A DNA stretch of 64,000 nucleotides from Acidaminococcus sp. CAG:917 (GTDB lineage Bacteria; Bacillota; Clostridia; Christensenellales; CAG-917). The position numbers were made by a program, and so were the translations under genes. The stretch lies in contig FR901028.1 of NCBI GenBank assembly GCA_000437555.1, positions 134,687-198,686 on the forward strand, read 5' to 3'. The notes beneath the pieces are model-generated. The model searched no databases. It was not told the DNA's origin and saw only the letters and a program-made list of their open reading frames with translations. Position 1 is the stretch's first letter, and each line of letters begins with the position of its first letter. Positions 44,203-53,403 of this stretch are shown piece after piece.

Positions 44203-45288
44203 ATGAAACTTGGCGTTGTAGGATTGCCGAACGTCGGCAAAAGCACGTTGTTTAACGCGATAACAAAGGCGGGAGCGCAGGCGGCAAACTATCCGTTCTG
44301 CACGATAGAACCCAACGTGGGAGTGGTAGCCGTTCCCGACGAAAGACTGACAAAGCTGGCAGAGCTTTTCAACTCTAAAAAAATAACCCCGACTACTTTG
44401 GAATTTGTCGACATAGCGGGACTTGTCAAGGGCGCATCGAAAGGCGAAGGTCTCGGAAACAAATTTTTGTCGCACATAAGAGAGGTTGACGCTATAGTCC
44501 ATACCGTCCGCTGTTTTGACGACGAAAACATAACGCACGTCGACGGAAGCGTAAATCCTTTAAGAGATATAGAAACGATAAATTTAGAGCTCATCTTTTC
44601 GGATATGGAAATGATAGAGCGCAGGCTTCAAAAGGCGAGAGTCGCAGTAAAAGGCGATAAAAAATATCAGGAAGAAATCGACTTTTTGGAAAAACTCTAC
44701 AAGTTTTTGGAAGAGGGCAAACCCGCGAGAAATTATCCCGCAACCGACGATGAAAAAGAAATTTTAAAAACTCTGTTTTTGCTCACTTCAAAGCCTGTCA
44801 TATATGCCGCAAACGTGTCCGAAGACGACGTCGCAACGGAAAACGACTACGTAAAGCAGGTAAAGGAATACGCCAAGTCGGAAGGCAGCGAGGTCATCGT
44901 GTTGTGCGCAAAACTCGAAGAGGAACTTGCCGATATGTCCGACGACGAAAAGGCGATATTTTTTGCCGAGCTGGGCATTGATAAATCGGGACTCGACAAA
45001 CTCGTCACCGCGTGCTATAAGCTTTTAAATCTTATAAGCTATCTTACCGCAGGAGAAAAGGAAACGAGAGCCTGGACAATCGTCAAGGGAACGAAAGCTC
45101 CGCAGGCGGCGGGCAAAATTCACAGCGATTTTGAAAGAGGCTTCATAAGAGCGGAAGTGGTGGACTATCAGACGCTTCTCGATTGCAAAGGCTATGCCGG
45201 CGCAAAGGAAAAGGGCAAAATCCGCTCGGAAGGCAAAGACTACGTCATGCAGGATAACGACGTGGTGACATTCCGCTTTAACGTATAA
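44203..45288 (+). CDS. ychF: Ribosome-binding ATPase YchF
   Basis: This 361-residue Obg-family P-loop protein hydrolyses ATP rather than GTP. G1 is GLPNVGKST at the N terminus, G3 is DIAGLVKGAS, and the base-specifying region reads NVSE instead of NKxD, which explains ATP use in the family. A helical coiled-coil domain lies around residues 130-200, and the C-terminal TGS domain ends with VMQDNDVVTFRFNV. It binds ribosomes and responds to stress. AGGTGAGG is the ribosome site. It is a single-gene unit by position. Confidence 0.96.
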   Translation: MKLGVVGLPNVGKSTLFNAITKAGAQAANYPFCTIEPNVGVVAVPDERLTKLAELFNSKKITPTTLEFVDIAGLVKGASKGEGLGNKFLSHIREVDAIVHTVRCFDDENITHVDGSVNPLRDIETINLELIFSDMEMIERRLQKARVAVKGDKKYQEEIDFLEKLYKFLEEGKPARNYPATDDEKEILKTLFLLTSKPVIYAANVSEDDVATENDYVKQVKEYAKSEGSEVIVLCAKLEEELADMSDDEKAIFFAELGIDKSGLDKLVTACYKLLNLISYLTAGEKETRAWTIVKGTKAPQAAGKIHSDFERGFIRAEVVDYQTLLDCKGYAGAKEKGKIRSEGKDYVMQDNDVVTFRFNV

Positions 45289-45499
45289 GCGTTATATCAA
45301 AATATTGCAATTATAAATTTCCGTTTAAAATCGTTTGCGAGAGGTTTAAATTGCGGATAAATAATTTACCCTTGGATAAAGTCCGACAAAACAACCCAAA
45401 TTATTGTGCAAAAATTGCCGTATGGCAAAAGTTAAATTCGCGGTAAAGTAGCGGACGAAAAAAACGGATAAATTTTACAGACTTAAAAACGGTGAATAT

Positions 45500-47185
45500 A
45501 TGTTTGAAAAAGAAATAGCGAAAAATATTAAAATCGAAGGTATGACCGCCGCCGACATAGAGAATATGTTCGAGACGCCAAAAGACGAAAGCATGGGCGA
45601 CGTCGCTCTGCCTTGCTTTAAACTTTCCAAAATGCTCAGAAAGTCGCCTGCGGCTATTGCCGAGGAGCTTAAAAACTCCTTTATTCCGTGCGAAGAGGTG
45701 GAAGAGGTAAACGCCGTGTCCGGCTATCTCAATTTCAAAATATCGCCTAAAGCATATTTAAAACATCTTATCCCTATAGTCGGGCAAGGCGAAGCGACAG
45801 GCTCGTCCGATGAGGGCAACGGCAAAACAATATGTATAGATTACAGCTCGGTAAACATCGCCAAGCCCTTTCATATAGGTCACCTTTCCACCACGGTGAT
45901 AGGCGGCGCGCTATACAGAATTTTTGCACATCTCGGATACAGAGTGGTGGGCATAAATCACTTGGGCGATTGGGGAACGCAGTTCGGAAAAATGATTGTC
46001 GCATACCTCAAATGGGGCGACAGGGCGGAAGTGGAAAAGGGCGGAGTTTTAGAGCTTAACCGCCTTTATGTCAAATTCCACAAAGAAGCGGAAGAAAATC
46101 CCGCACTTGACGACGAGGCGAGAGCGTGGTTTAAAAAGATAGAGGACGGCGACAAGCAGGCGACCGAACTGTTTTTATGGTTTAAGGAAATAACGCTTGC
46201 CGAAGTTTCCAAGGTTTACGACCGTCTTAAAATAAAATTCGACAGTTACGCAGGAGAGAGTTTTTACAACGACAAAATGCAACCCGTGCTCGATATGCTT
46301 GACAAAAAGGGATTGCTTGAGGTCAGCGACGGCGCCAAGGTGGTAAATCTCGACGCCTACGATATGCCCCCGTGCCTTTTGGTAAAAGGCGACGGCGCAA
46401 CGCTCTATGCGACACGCGATTTGGCGGCGGCTTATTACAGGGCAAAGACGTATGATTTTTATAAATGTCTTTACGTAGTGGCATATCAGCAAAATCTTCA
46501 TTTTAAACAGCTGTTCAAGGTGTTGGAGCTTGCAGGCTTTGAAAAAGCGGCGGATATGGAGCATATAGCTTTCGGTATGGTATCGCTTGAGGACGGCGCA
46601 ATGAAGACGAGGCTGGGCAGAGTGGTATGGCTCAGCGACGTTCTGGATAAGGCGGTGGAAAAGGCAAAATCCATTATCGCCGAAAAGAAGACGGAGGGCA
46701 TAGACGTGGACAAAGTGTCCGAAGCGATCGGCGTGGGAGCCGTGGTGTTCAGCGCACTCTGGAACAACAGGATAAAGGATATAGTTTTCTCGTTCGATAA
46801 GGTGCTCAATTTCGACGGCGAGACGGCGCCTTACGTTCAATACACGCACGCAAGGTGCTGCTCATTGCTCAAAAAGGGCGGAACGGTAAATTTGGACGAC
46901 CTCAATCTCAATTCCGTGGCAAACGACGAGGGAATAGCGGTGATAAAAAGTCTTATAACCTTTAGCGACTCGGTGAAAAAGGCGGCGCAGCTCCGTGAGC
47001 CGTGCTATGTTTCAAGACACGTTGTCGACCTTGCCGAAAAATTCAACAGATTTTACATTGCTCATAAAATCGCAAGTGCGGAAGAAGGCAGGAAAAACGC
47101 AAGGCTCATTCTCACCTTAGCGGTCAAAAACACGATAAAGACGGGGCTTTCCCTACTCGGTATCGACGCTCCCGAGGCGATGTAA
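45500..47185 (+). CDS. argS: Arginyl-tRNA synthetase
   Basis: This 561-residue class I synthetase has an N-terminal additional domain (residues 1-90, with DESMGDVALPCFKLSKMLRKSP) and the HIGH motif in NIAKPFHIGHLSTT. A DALR anticodon-binding domain at the C terminus ends in LSLLGIDAPEAM. The KMSK loop is replaced by MKTRLG, which is common in ArgRS. The ribosome site is modest (CGGTGA). It stands alone between ychF and the rpmH operon. Confidence 0.95.
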   Translation: MFEKEIAKNIKIEGMTAADIENMFETPKDESMGDVALPCFKLSKMLRKSPAAIAEELKNSFIPCEEVEEVNAVSGYLNFKISPKAYLKHLIPIVGQGEATGSSDEGNGKTICIDYSSVNIAKPFHIGHLSTTVIGGALYRIFAHLGYRVVGINHLGDWGTQFGKMIVAYLKWGDRAEVEKGGVLELNRLYVKFHKEAEENPALDDEARAWFKKIEDGDKQATELFLWFKEITLAEVSKVYDRLKIKFDSYAGESFYNDKMQPVLDMLDKKGLLEVSDGAKVVNLDAYDMPPCLLVKGDGATLYATRDLAAAYYRAKTYDFYKCLYVVAYQQNLHFKQLFKVLELAGFEKAADMEHIAFGMVSLEDGAMKTRLGRVVWLSDVLDKAVEKAKSIIAEKKTEGIDVDKVSEAIGVGAVVFSALWNNRIKDIVFSFDKVLNFDGETAPYVQYTHARCCSLLKKGGTVNLDDLNLNSVANDEGIAVIKSLITFSDSVKKAAQLREPCYVSRHVVDLAEKFNRFYIAHKIASAEEGRKNARLILTLAVKNTIKTGLSLLGIDAPEAM

Positions 47186-47190
47186 AACGC

Positions 47191-47219
47191 TTGACTTAAC
47201 CTCATATTTTTTATATAAT
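47191..47219 (+). promoter_or_regulatory. Promoter of the rpmH-rnpA operon
   Basis: TTGACT (47191-47196), a 17-bp spacer and TATAAT (47214-47219). The leader of about 64 nt ends with a GGAGG ribosome site. Confidence 0.88.
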
Positions 47220-47289
47220 AGGCAAGCGGCATTATAAACGTCGCTGTTTTAGATAATAATGATAATAATCTCTTTTGGAGGAATATAAA

Positions 47290-47424
47290 ATGAAACAAAC
47301 CTATCAACCTAAAAAGCGTACCGCCAAAAAAGTTCACGGCTTCAGAGAAAGAATGAGCACCAAAAACGGCCAAAACGTATTGTCGAGAAGAAGGGCTAAG
47401 GGCAGAGCGAAATTGTCTGCATAA
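47290..47424 (+). CDS. rpmH: 50S ribosomal protein L34
   Basis: This 44-residue, very basic protein starts [11 protein letters not shown], where the family usually has MKRTYQP, and continues with [10 protein letters not shown] and [15 protein letters not shown]. These are the hallmarks of L34. It is the first gene of the conserved rpmH-rnpA-yidD-yidC-jag-mnmE-mnmG operon, with GGAGG 7 bp before the ATG and a strong promoter. The rnpA start codon follows 3 bp after its stop. Confidence 0.96.
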   Translation: MKQTYQPKKRTAKKVHGFRERMSTKNGQNVLSRRRAKGRAKLSA

Positions 47425-47427
47425 GCG

Positions 47428-47760
47428 ATGCAACGCATTTATCGATTAAAATCGAACGGCGCGTTTCATTATATATACAAAAAGGGCGAAAGAGTAAAGG
47501 GCAAAAATCTCGTTTTATATTTTGCTAAATCCAATAAAGGTTTAAAGGCAGGTTTTTCGGTAAGCAAACACGTTGGAAATTCCGTGACGAGAAACAGAGT
47601 TAAAAGGCATTTAAGGGAGAATTTCAGACTGCTTTTAAACGATATAGACCACGGATATTCGTTTGTCGTGGTGGCGGGGGAAAAGACCGCCGATATGAAT
47701 CATTATCAGATAGGCGACGAACTTAAATTCGTGCTTAAAAAGGCGAATTTGATTAAATGA
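47428..47760 (+). CDS. rnpA: Ribonuclease P protein component
   Basis: This 110-residue basic protein binds the RNase P RNA and helps mature tRNA 5' ends. The conserved RNR motif is in NSVTRNRVKRHLREN, and the N-terminal LKSNGAFHYIYKKGERV is typical. The gene begins 3 bp after rpmH with no clear ribosome site of its own, so its translation is probably coupled. Its stop overlaps the yidD start by 4 bp (ATGA). Confidence 0.95.
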   Translation: MQRIYRLKSNGAFHYIYKKGERVKGKNLVLYFAKSNKGLKAGFSVSKHVGNSVTRNRVKRHLRENFRLLLNDIDHGYSFVVVAGEKTADMNHYQIGDELKFVLKKANLIK

Positions 47761-47999
47761 AATATCTTTGTTTTTTGCTTTTAAAATTTTATAAAGCGTT
47801 TATTTCACCTATCACGGGCAACAACTGCAAATTTACGCCGACATGCTCAATGTATATGTATGAAGCAATTTCAAAACACGGAGCTTTTAAGGGAATTGCC
47901 TTAGGCACGGCAAGACTTTTAAGATGCAATCCGTTCAGTCGAGGCGGCTACGACCCCGTTCCCGAGAATTATAAAGGAAAGTGCAAATGGCTCATTTAA
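47757..47999 (+). CDS. yidD: Membrane protein insertion efficiency factor YidD
   Basis: This 80-residue protein has the family core ISPITGNNCKFTPTCSMYMYEAISKHGAFKG followed by RLLRCNPFSRGGYDPVP. An amphipathic N-terminal helix (LCFLLLKFYKAF) is expected to lie on the membrane. It helps YidC insert proteins. It overlaps rnpA by 4 bp upstream and yidC by 13 bp downstream, a tightly coupled arrangement. Confidence 0.95.
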   Translation: MKYLCFLLLKFYKAFISPITGNNCKFTPTCSMYMYEAISKHGAFKGIALGTARLLRCNPFSRGGYDPVPENYKGKCKWLI

Positions 48000-49213
48000 G
48001 TTATGCGCGAAAGACAAAAACAAAAATTTATCTTATTGCGGCTATGATTATATGCCTTCTTATGGTGCTGTCCGCCTGTAATGCGGATTCCGCCACCATA
48101 AATATGGCAAATTCCGTTCAGGAGCCTACCCATTTCATAGCCAAGTTTTTGATAATTTTAAACGAGGGCATAGGCGACTTCGGATGGACGGTCGTCGTTT
48201 TCACCATTATTTTAAAATTGATTGTCACGCCTTTCGACTTCTGGCAAAAATTCGTAATGCGCAAAAACGCAAAGATTATGGAGAGGATAAAGCCTCGCCT
48301 TGACGAACTTGCCGATAAATACAAAGACGACAAACAGCGCTATCAGCAAGAGCAGATGGCAATTTATAAAAGAGAAAAATATTCCATGCTCGGCGCTTGT
48401 CTTCCTACCATAATCACGCTTGTCGTGTTCTTTATCGTTTTCTCCGGTTTCAGACAGATGGTGTCTTACCAAAACGCTCTCGTTTACGAAGAAGCGAGGA
48501 CGGTATACAATCAGACCTACGACGAGGACTACAGTGCGCTTTATACCGCGGCTATGGCAGAGGCAGGACTCGACCCCGAAGTAATCGCCGGATACAAAGA
48601 GCTTGATACACTCACCGACGAACAAAAAGCGGCTCTGGTCAAGGAAGCGGCAATCGACGCCGAAGCCCATAAATCGGCGGTGGACTCGGCGCAGACGGCA
48701 GTCAAAGACAACTATAGAATGCCCAAGTTTTTGTGGATATACAATATATTCGCCCAAGACAGCTGGGTAGAAGCCGTGCCCGACTATCTTACGTTCAGCG
48801 GTCAATCGGGATTTGCCAACGCCAAAATAGAGGGCGTTATGGTCACCGAATATCAGACGGTAATGAAAAAGGTATTAGGCACAGGCGGCTACGGCGAGGG
48901 CGGAACGTGGAACGGTCTTTTGATTTTCCCGATTTTGTCCATCGCGCTCAATATAGGCTCTCAGCTTCTCATGAACAAAGCGCAGGGCAAACAGCCTAAG
49001 GCGGCGGAAGGTATGGGCGGAGCGTCCACCAAAATGATGCAGTGGATAATGCCGGTGCTCATGGGCGTATTTGCTCTTTTGTATTCCGCGGCGTTCACAA
49101 TTTACATTTTCGTGTCAACATTATATTCCATTCTGTTCCAGCTCTTGTTCAATTTAGGCGGCAAATTAGTCGACATATCGAGAGAGAAGAAACAGTTGAA
49201 GGGCATCAGATAA
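47987..49213 (+). CDS. yidC: Membrane protein insertase YidC (SpoIIIJ/OxaA type)
   Basis: This 408-residue lipoprotein-type insertase has a signal with lipobox LSAC (cysteine 31). The first core helix with its hydrophilic-groove arginine region is WTVVVFTIILKLIVTPFDFW, followed by a cytoplasmic coiled-coil (AKIMERIKPRLDELADKY) and helices TIITLVVFFIVFSGF, GLLIFPILSIALNIG and IMPVLMGVFALLYS. Between the second and third helix is an insertion of roughly 110 residues (about 175-300), acidic and alanine-rich, which makes it longer than Bacillus homologues. The ATG is preferred over a GTG two codons upstream because AAAGGA is correctly spaced only from the ATG. Confidence 0.94.
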   Translation: MAHLSYARKTKTKIYLIAAMIICLLMVLSACNADSATINMANSVQEPTHFIAKFLIILNEGIGDFGWTVVVFTIILKLIVTPFDFWQKFVMRKNAKIMERIKPRLDELADKYKDDKQRYQQEQMAIYKREKYSMLGACLPTIITLVVFFIVFSGFRQMVSYQNALVYEEARTVYNQTYDEDYSALYTAAMAEAGLDPEVIAGYKELDTLTDEQKAALVKEAAIDAEAHKSAVDSAQTAVKDNYRMPKFLWIYNIFAQDSWVEAVPDYLTFSGQSGFANAKIEGVMVTEYQTVMKKVLGTGGYGEGGTWNGLLIFPILSIALNIGSQLLMNKAQGKQPKAAEGMGGASTKMMQWIMPVLMGVFALLYSAAFTIYIFVSTLYSILFQLLFNLGGKLVDISREKKQLKGIR

Positions 49214-49222
49214 GGAGATAAA

Positions 49223-49909
49223 ATGAAAAAATCCATAGAAGTAAAGGCCCAATCGGTTGACCTTGCAATCGAGGACGGGCTCAATCAGTTAAATACTACA
49301 AAGGACAGGGTAGACGTTGAAGTGCTTTCCGGGGGCGGACTCTTTTCAAAAGCGCAGGTAAGACTCACCTTAAAGCCGACAGCGGCGGAGGTGGTTGAAG
49401 ATTTTTGCAACAACCTTCTTGAAAAAATGCACATCAAGGCGCAGGCAATCGTCACCGAGGAAGACTCGGTCATTAAAATAGATATTATGGGCGACGAGGC
49501 TTCTCACGCTATCGGATACAGAGGCGAAACGCTCGACGCCATACAGTATCTTGCCCTTACGGTATTAAATCAGGGACATCAATTCAAAAAAGTGGTTGTC
49601 AACACGGGTTGCTACCGTGAAAAGAGAGAACAAACTCTCATCTCGCTTGCAAACCGTCTTGCCGACAAAGCATACCGCACGGGCAAAAAAGTGGTGCTTG
49701 AGCCAATGAATCCGTTTGAAAGACGCATCATTCACACGGCAATTCAGGACAGCGCGAAAGCCACGACGGCAAGCGAGGGCGAAGAACCTCTCCGTCACGT
49801 AGTGATTATCCCCAAAAGCGGCGGCACTCCGAAAAACAACGATGTCGCCAAGAAAAAGAGAACGGGTATGCCCAAATTCAAAAGCTTTGGTTATAAGAGA
49901 GGCTTTTAA
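49223..49909 (+). CDS. jag: Jag / KhpB RNA-binding protein (SpoIIIJ-associated)
   Basis: This 228-residue protein has three domains: Jag-N (1-50, MKKSIEVKAQSVDLAIEDGL), a KH domain with IGYRGETLDAIQYLA (about 95-110), and an R3H domain with PFERRIIHTAIQ. A basic tail (VAKKKRTGMPKFKSFGYKRGF) extends the end. It is a single-stranded RNA-binding protein that works with KhpA to control cell length and division in streptococci. It always follows yidC in this operon. AAGGAG is present 5 bp before the ATG. Confidence 0.95.
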   Translation: MKKSIEVKAQSVDLAIEDGLNQLNTTKDRVDVEVLSGGGLFSKAQVRLTLKPTAAEVVEDFCNNLLEKMHIKAQAIVTEEDSVIKIDIMGDEASHAIGYRGETLDAIQYLALTVLNQGHQFKKVVVNTGCYREKREQTLISLANRLADKAYRTGKKVVLEPMNPFERRIIHTAIQDSAKATTASEGEEPLRHVVIIPKSGGTPKNNDVAKKKRTGMPKFKSFGYKRGF

Positions 49910-49918
49910 TCTTTTCAG

Positions 49919-51217
49919 ATGAAAACAATCGTTGCAATTTCAACGCCGTCCGGCAAGGGCGGCATAGGTATAGTCAGACTTAGCGGTGACGACGCTTTAG
50001 CGATAGCAAAGAGCGTGTTTACGGTTAAGTCTTTTTCTATTGAGCCGAACTATATGTATTTCGGCACTTTTTCGGGCAAAGATTTTTCCGACAAAGGCTA
50101 TTTGGTATACTTCAAAGCGCCTCACTCATTCACGGGCGAGGACGTCGTTGAGCTTCAGCTTCACGGCGGGCGCCGAATTTTGGAGGGTGCGGTCGAAGAG
50201 TGTATATCCCACGGCGCAAACGCCGCCGAACCGGGAGAATTTACAAAGAGGGCGTATCTAAACGGGAAACTTGCCTTAGCGGACGCCGAAGCGGTAATAG
50301 ATATGATAAACGCCGAGAGCGCCGCCGCCGTAAGGGCGGGCTACCGTCAGATGCAGGGATATCTTGCAAAAGAAGTATCCGCATTGGAAGATATGCTCAT
50401 AAATCTGATTTCCGCATTGGAAGCGTCGCTTGACTATCCCGATGAAATGGAAGACGAGGTATTGCCGTCAATTCCCGAAGTGACAAAAAAGGTAAAGGAC
50501 AAATTAAACGCTCTTATAAATTCCGCAAGAGCGGGCAGGCTTGTAAAATCGGGAATCAACGTTGCGCTTATAGGAAAGACGAACGTGGGAAAATCTTCCC
50601 TTTTAAACAAACTTGTCGGCTGCGACAGGGCAATCGTCACGGATATTGCCGGCACGACAAGGGATACAATCGAAGCCGCAATAGAGCATAAAGGAGTAAA
50701 GATAAACTTTATCGACACGGCGGGAATCCGTCAAAGCGACGATATGATTGAAATGGCGGGCGTGGAGCGTTCAAAGGTTTCGGCTAAGGGAGCAGACGTC
50801 GTTATCAACGTTGTCGATTCCGCTAAGGACGAAAAGCCGCTTTATACGTCGGACGAAAAGACGGTGTTTAACGTCTACAACAAATGCGACGTAACTAAAC
50901 AGGAAATTAAAAGAGCGGGAAACGATTTTTTTATATCCGCTAAATACGACAAGGGAGTATCGTTAATTCTTGATGCAATTGCCGATATCTGTCTTGACTC
51001 GGAAACGGAAAACGGCTCGACGGTCACAAGCGCAAGACATTTAGCCGCGCTTATTTCCGCCAAAAAATCGCTTGATGCGGTAGACGTATCCCAAACAACC
51101 GATTGTATTTTAATAGATTTAAAAGACGCTTTATCGTCACTCGGCGAGATAACGGGCAAGAGTGCGAGCGAAGAAGTGGTAGATGCGATTTTCAAAAATT
51201 TCTGCGTAGGAAAATAA
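49919..51217 (+). CDS. mnmE: tRNA modification GTPase MnmE
   Basis: This 432-residue protein has an N-terminal folate-binding domain (TIVAISTPSGKGGIGIVRLSG), a helical domain split by the G domain (IGKTNVGKSSLLNKL about 218-232, then DTAG), and the C-terminal catalytic FCVGK, which ends the protein. With MnmG it makes the 5-aminomethyl or carboxymethylaminomethyl modification of wobble U34. The mnmG start follows 1 bp after its stop. Confidence 0.96.
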   Translation: MKTIVAISTPSGKGGIGIVRLSGDDALAIAKSVFTVKSFSIEPNYMYFGTFSGKDFSDKGYLVYFKAPHSFTGEDVVELQLHGGRRILEGAVEECISHGANAAEPGEFTKRAYLNGKLALADAEAVIDMINAESAAAVRAGYRQMQGYLAKEVSALEDMLINLISALEASLDYPDEMEDEVLPSIPEVTKKVKDKLNALINSARAGRLVKSGINVALIGKTNVGKSSLLNKLVGCDRAIVTDIAGTTRDTIEAAIEHKGVKINFIDTAGIRQSDDMIEMAGVERSKVSAKGADVVINVVDSAKDEKPLYTSDEKTVFNVYNKCDVTKQEIKRAGNDFFISAKYDKGVSLILDAIADICLDSETENGSTVTSARHLAALISAKKSLDAVDVSQTTDCILIDLKDALSSLGEITGKSASEEVVDAIFKNFCVGK

Positions 51218-51218
51218 T

Positions 51219-53051
51219 ATGGAGTATGACGTAATTGTGGTGGGCGGCGGTCACGCCGGTATAGAGGCCGCGCTCAGCTCATCGAGATTAAAGCTTAATA
51301 CGTTAATGCTTGCCATAAGCATAAACGGCATAGGGCTTATGCCGTGTAATCCCGCCATAGGCGGAACGGCAAAAGGACATCTCGTCAGGGAAGTCGACGC
51401 ACTCGGCGGCGGTATGGGTATCGTTGCGGACAAATCGCTTCTTCAGATAAAAATGCTAAACCGTGCAAAAGGTCCTGCCGTTTTTTCGCTCAGGGGGCAG
51501 GCAGACAAGGCTCTCTATCACGAAAATATGCTAAAGTATTTACGTGAGCAGGAAAATCTCACCGTTTCAGAGGGTGAGGCGGACGAACTGATATTGGACG
51601 GCGACACCGTCAAGGGCGTTGTTGTCGGCGGCGAAAAAATTTATTCAAAGGCGGTCGTATTATGCACGGGCGTCTATATGAAGGGCAGGATAATCACGGG
51701 CGACTATATCTTAGAGAGCGGACCGTGGGGCTATGCTCCGTCCGAAAAACTCAGCGACAGCCTGAGGGCGGCGGGGCTTGAGCTTGTCCGCTTTAAGACG
51801 GGTACGCCCGCACGAATTTACCGTGACAGTATCGACTTTGACAAGATGGAAATTCAGGAAGGCGAAAACGTGTCTCCTTTCAGTTTTATGACGGAAGGCA
51901 AAATAGAAAACGTCGAGCCGTGCTACCTTACTTACACCAACGAAGAAACGCACAAAATTATTTTAAACAACATAGACCGCTCTCCTCTATACAACGGTTC
52001 GATATCGGGGATAGGGCCGCGCTACTGTCCGTCTATCGAAACAAAGGTTATGCGTTTTGCCGATAAAGAAAGGCACCAGATTTTCGTTGAACCCGAAGGC
52101 TACAGGAGCGAGGAAATGTATATTCAGGGTATGTCCTCGTCGCTTCCGCACGACGTGCAGGAAAAAATGTATCGCACCGTAAAGGGGCTGGAACATTGCC
52201 GTTTTGCACGCTATGCCTATGCAATCGAATACGACTGTTTAAATCCTATGCAGCTTGACAGCTCCCTTAAGGTTAAAAAGTTAAACGGGCTTTACTGCGG
52301 CGGTCAGATAAACGGAAGCAGCGGCTATGAAGAGGCGGCGGCTCAAGGGCTTGTTGCAGGAGCAAACGCCGCACTTTGGGTGTTAGGAAAGCAGCCGCTC
52401 GTCTTAAGACGGGACGAGGCGTATATAGGCGTGCTTATCGACGACCTCGTCACCAAGGGCACAAACGAGCCGTACAGAATGATGACGGCAAGAGCGGAGC
52501 ACCGCATATATTTAAGGCAGGACAACGCCGACGTCCGTCTTACCCCGATAGGCGAAAAATTCGGGCTTGTCACGATAGAGCGTGTAAAAAAGCTTAACGA
52601 AAAATTAAGGCAAATGTCAAAGCTCGATGCGATTATGGATAAGCCCTTGCCCAAAGAGCCGCTCAGCGTTATATGTGAAAAGATAGGCGATAAAACTTCC
52701 GTCACCTTGCACGACCTCTTAAAGCGCCCCGATTTCAAATCGGAATATTTAAAACAAAACGGTCTGTTTGAAGAATACTCCGACGAGGTGCTGGAAGCGT
52801 TTGCCGTGGAAAAGAAATACGAGGGATATTTAAAGAAACAGCAAAAGGCTATAGCGGAACAAAAACGGCTTGAAGACAAACTTTTGCCCGACGATATCGA
52901 CTATCTCAAAATCGGGGGACTTAGGCTTGAAGCAAGACAAAAGCTTGACGAGGTCCGTCCCAAAAACTTAGGACAGGCAAGCAGAATATCAGGCGTTTCT
53001 CCCGCAGATATTTCCGTGCTTATCGTTCATCTTGCAAATCAGAAAAAATGA
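51219..53051 (+). CDS. mnmG: tRNA uridine 5-carboxymethylaminomethyl modification enzyme MnmG
   Basis: This 610-residue FAD enzyme is the partner of MnmE. The FAD-binding motif VVGGGHAGIEAALSSSRL is at the N terminus. Family blocks MPCNPAIGGTAKGHLVREVDALGG, GPRYCPSIETKVMRF and GSSGYEEAAAQGLVAGANA are all present, and the C-terminal helical domain is complete. It is the last gene of the operon and is followed by a strong terminator. rsmG, which usually comes next, is absent here. Confidence 0.97.
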   Translation: MEYDVIVVGGGHAGIEAALSSSRLKLNTLMLAISINGIGLMPCNPAIGGTAKGHLVREVDALGGGMGIVADKSLLQIKMLNRAKGPAVFSLRGQADKALYHENMLKYLREQENLTVSEGEADELILDGDTVKGVVVGGEKIYSKAVVLCTGVYMKGRIITGDYILESGPWGYAPSEKLSDSLRAAGLELVRFKTGTPARIYRDSIDFDKMEIQEGENVSPFSFMTEGKIENVEPCYLTYTNEETHKIILNNIDRSPLYNGSISGIGPRYCPSIETKVMRFADKERHQIFVEPEGYRSEEMYIQGMSSSLPHDVQEKMYRTVKGLEHCRFARYAYAIEYDCLNPMQLDSSLKVKKLNGLYCGGQINGSSGYEEAAAQGLVAGANAALWVLGKQPLVLRRDEAYIGVLIDDLVTKGTNEPYRMMTARAEHRIYLRQDNADVRLTPIGEKFGLVTIERVKKLNEKLRQMSKLDAIMDKPLPKEPLSVICEKIGDKTSVTLHDLLKRPDFKSEYLKQNGLFEEYSDEVLEAFAVEKKYEGYLKKQQKAIAEQKRLEDKLLPDDIDYLKIGGLRLEARQKLDEVRPKNLGQASRISGVSPADISVLIVHLANQKK

Positions 53052-53072
53052 ACGAACAAAATAATCAAAAAC

Positions 53073-53101
53073 AAAAAGCAACGCAAAGCGTTGCTTTTTT
53101 G
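53073..53101 (+). terminator. Terminator of the rpmH-mnmG operon
   Basis: AAAAAGCAACGC pairs with GCGTTGCTTTTT around an AAA loop, followed by T residues. Confidence 0.9.
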
Positions 53102-53296
53102 TAAATCCTCAAAATAAAACGTAGAGCTTAAGAACGGACAAAATGCAAAAAAGGCGTGGCGATAAAGTTCGGTGCGGTTAATCCAATCCGTTTAAAATGG
53201 ATTTTGCATCGAAAACACGTTTGAAGCGGAATTAAAATAAACTTGCCCCTAAAACAACAAGGGCAATCAATAATATTATAAAAAAAGCTGTATAAA

Positions 53297-53330
53297 ACGA
53301 AACGACACAATATAAATCGTGTCGTTTCGT
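53297..53330. repeat. Perfect 12-bp inverted repeat
   Basis: ACGAAACGACAC (53297-53308) pairs with GTGTCGTTTCGT (53319-53330) around a 10-nt AT-rich loop. It stands 11 bp upstream of the GGGGG ribosome site of a tiny open frame. Read leftwards it is followed by TTTTATA and could stop transcripts coming from trxB. Confidence 0.8.
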
Positions 53331-53352
53331 CTTTATGATAAGGGGGAAAATT

Positions 53353-53403
53353 ATGAGCAATTTCTGCTGTATCAAGTGCTATCAGCTCTTGATTACGCTA
53401 TGA
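53353..53403 (+). CDS. Possible 16-residue Cys-containing peptide
   Basis: The frame encodes MSNFCCIKCYQLLITL. It is preceded by AGGGGGAAAATT, a strong ribosome site at good spacing. Within and after it, two mutually exclusive hairpins can form: ATCAAG/CTTGAT (53371-53376 with 53388-53393), and GTGCTATCA/TGAT-aat-AGCAC (53376-53384 with 53401-53412). The second is followed by a T-rich stretch. This layout looks like a leader peptide or small-RNA locus, but no plus-strand gene follows before the convergent trxB. No homologue is recognised, and expression is unproven. Confidence 0.35.
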   Translation: MSNFCCIKCYQLLITL

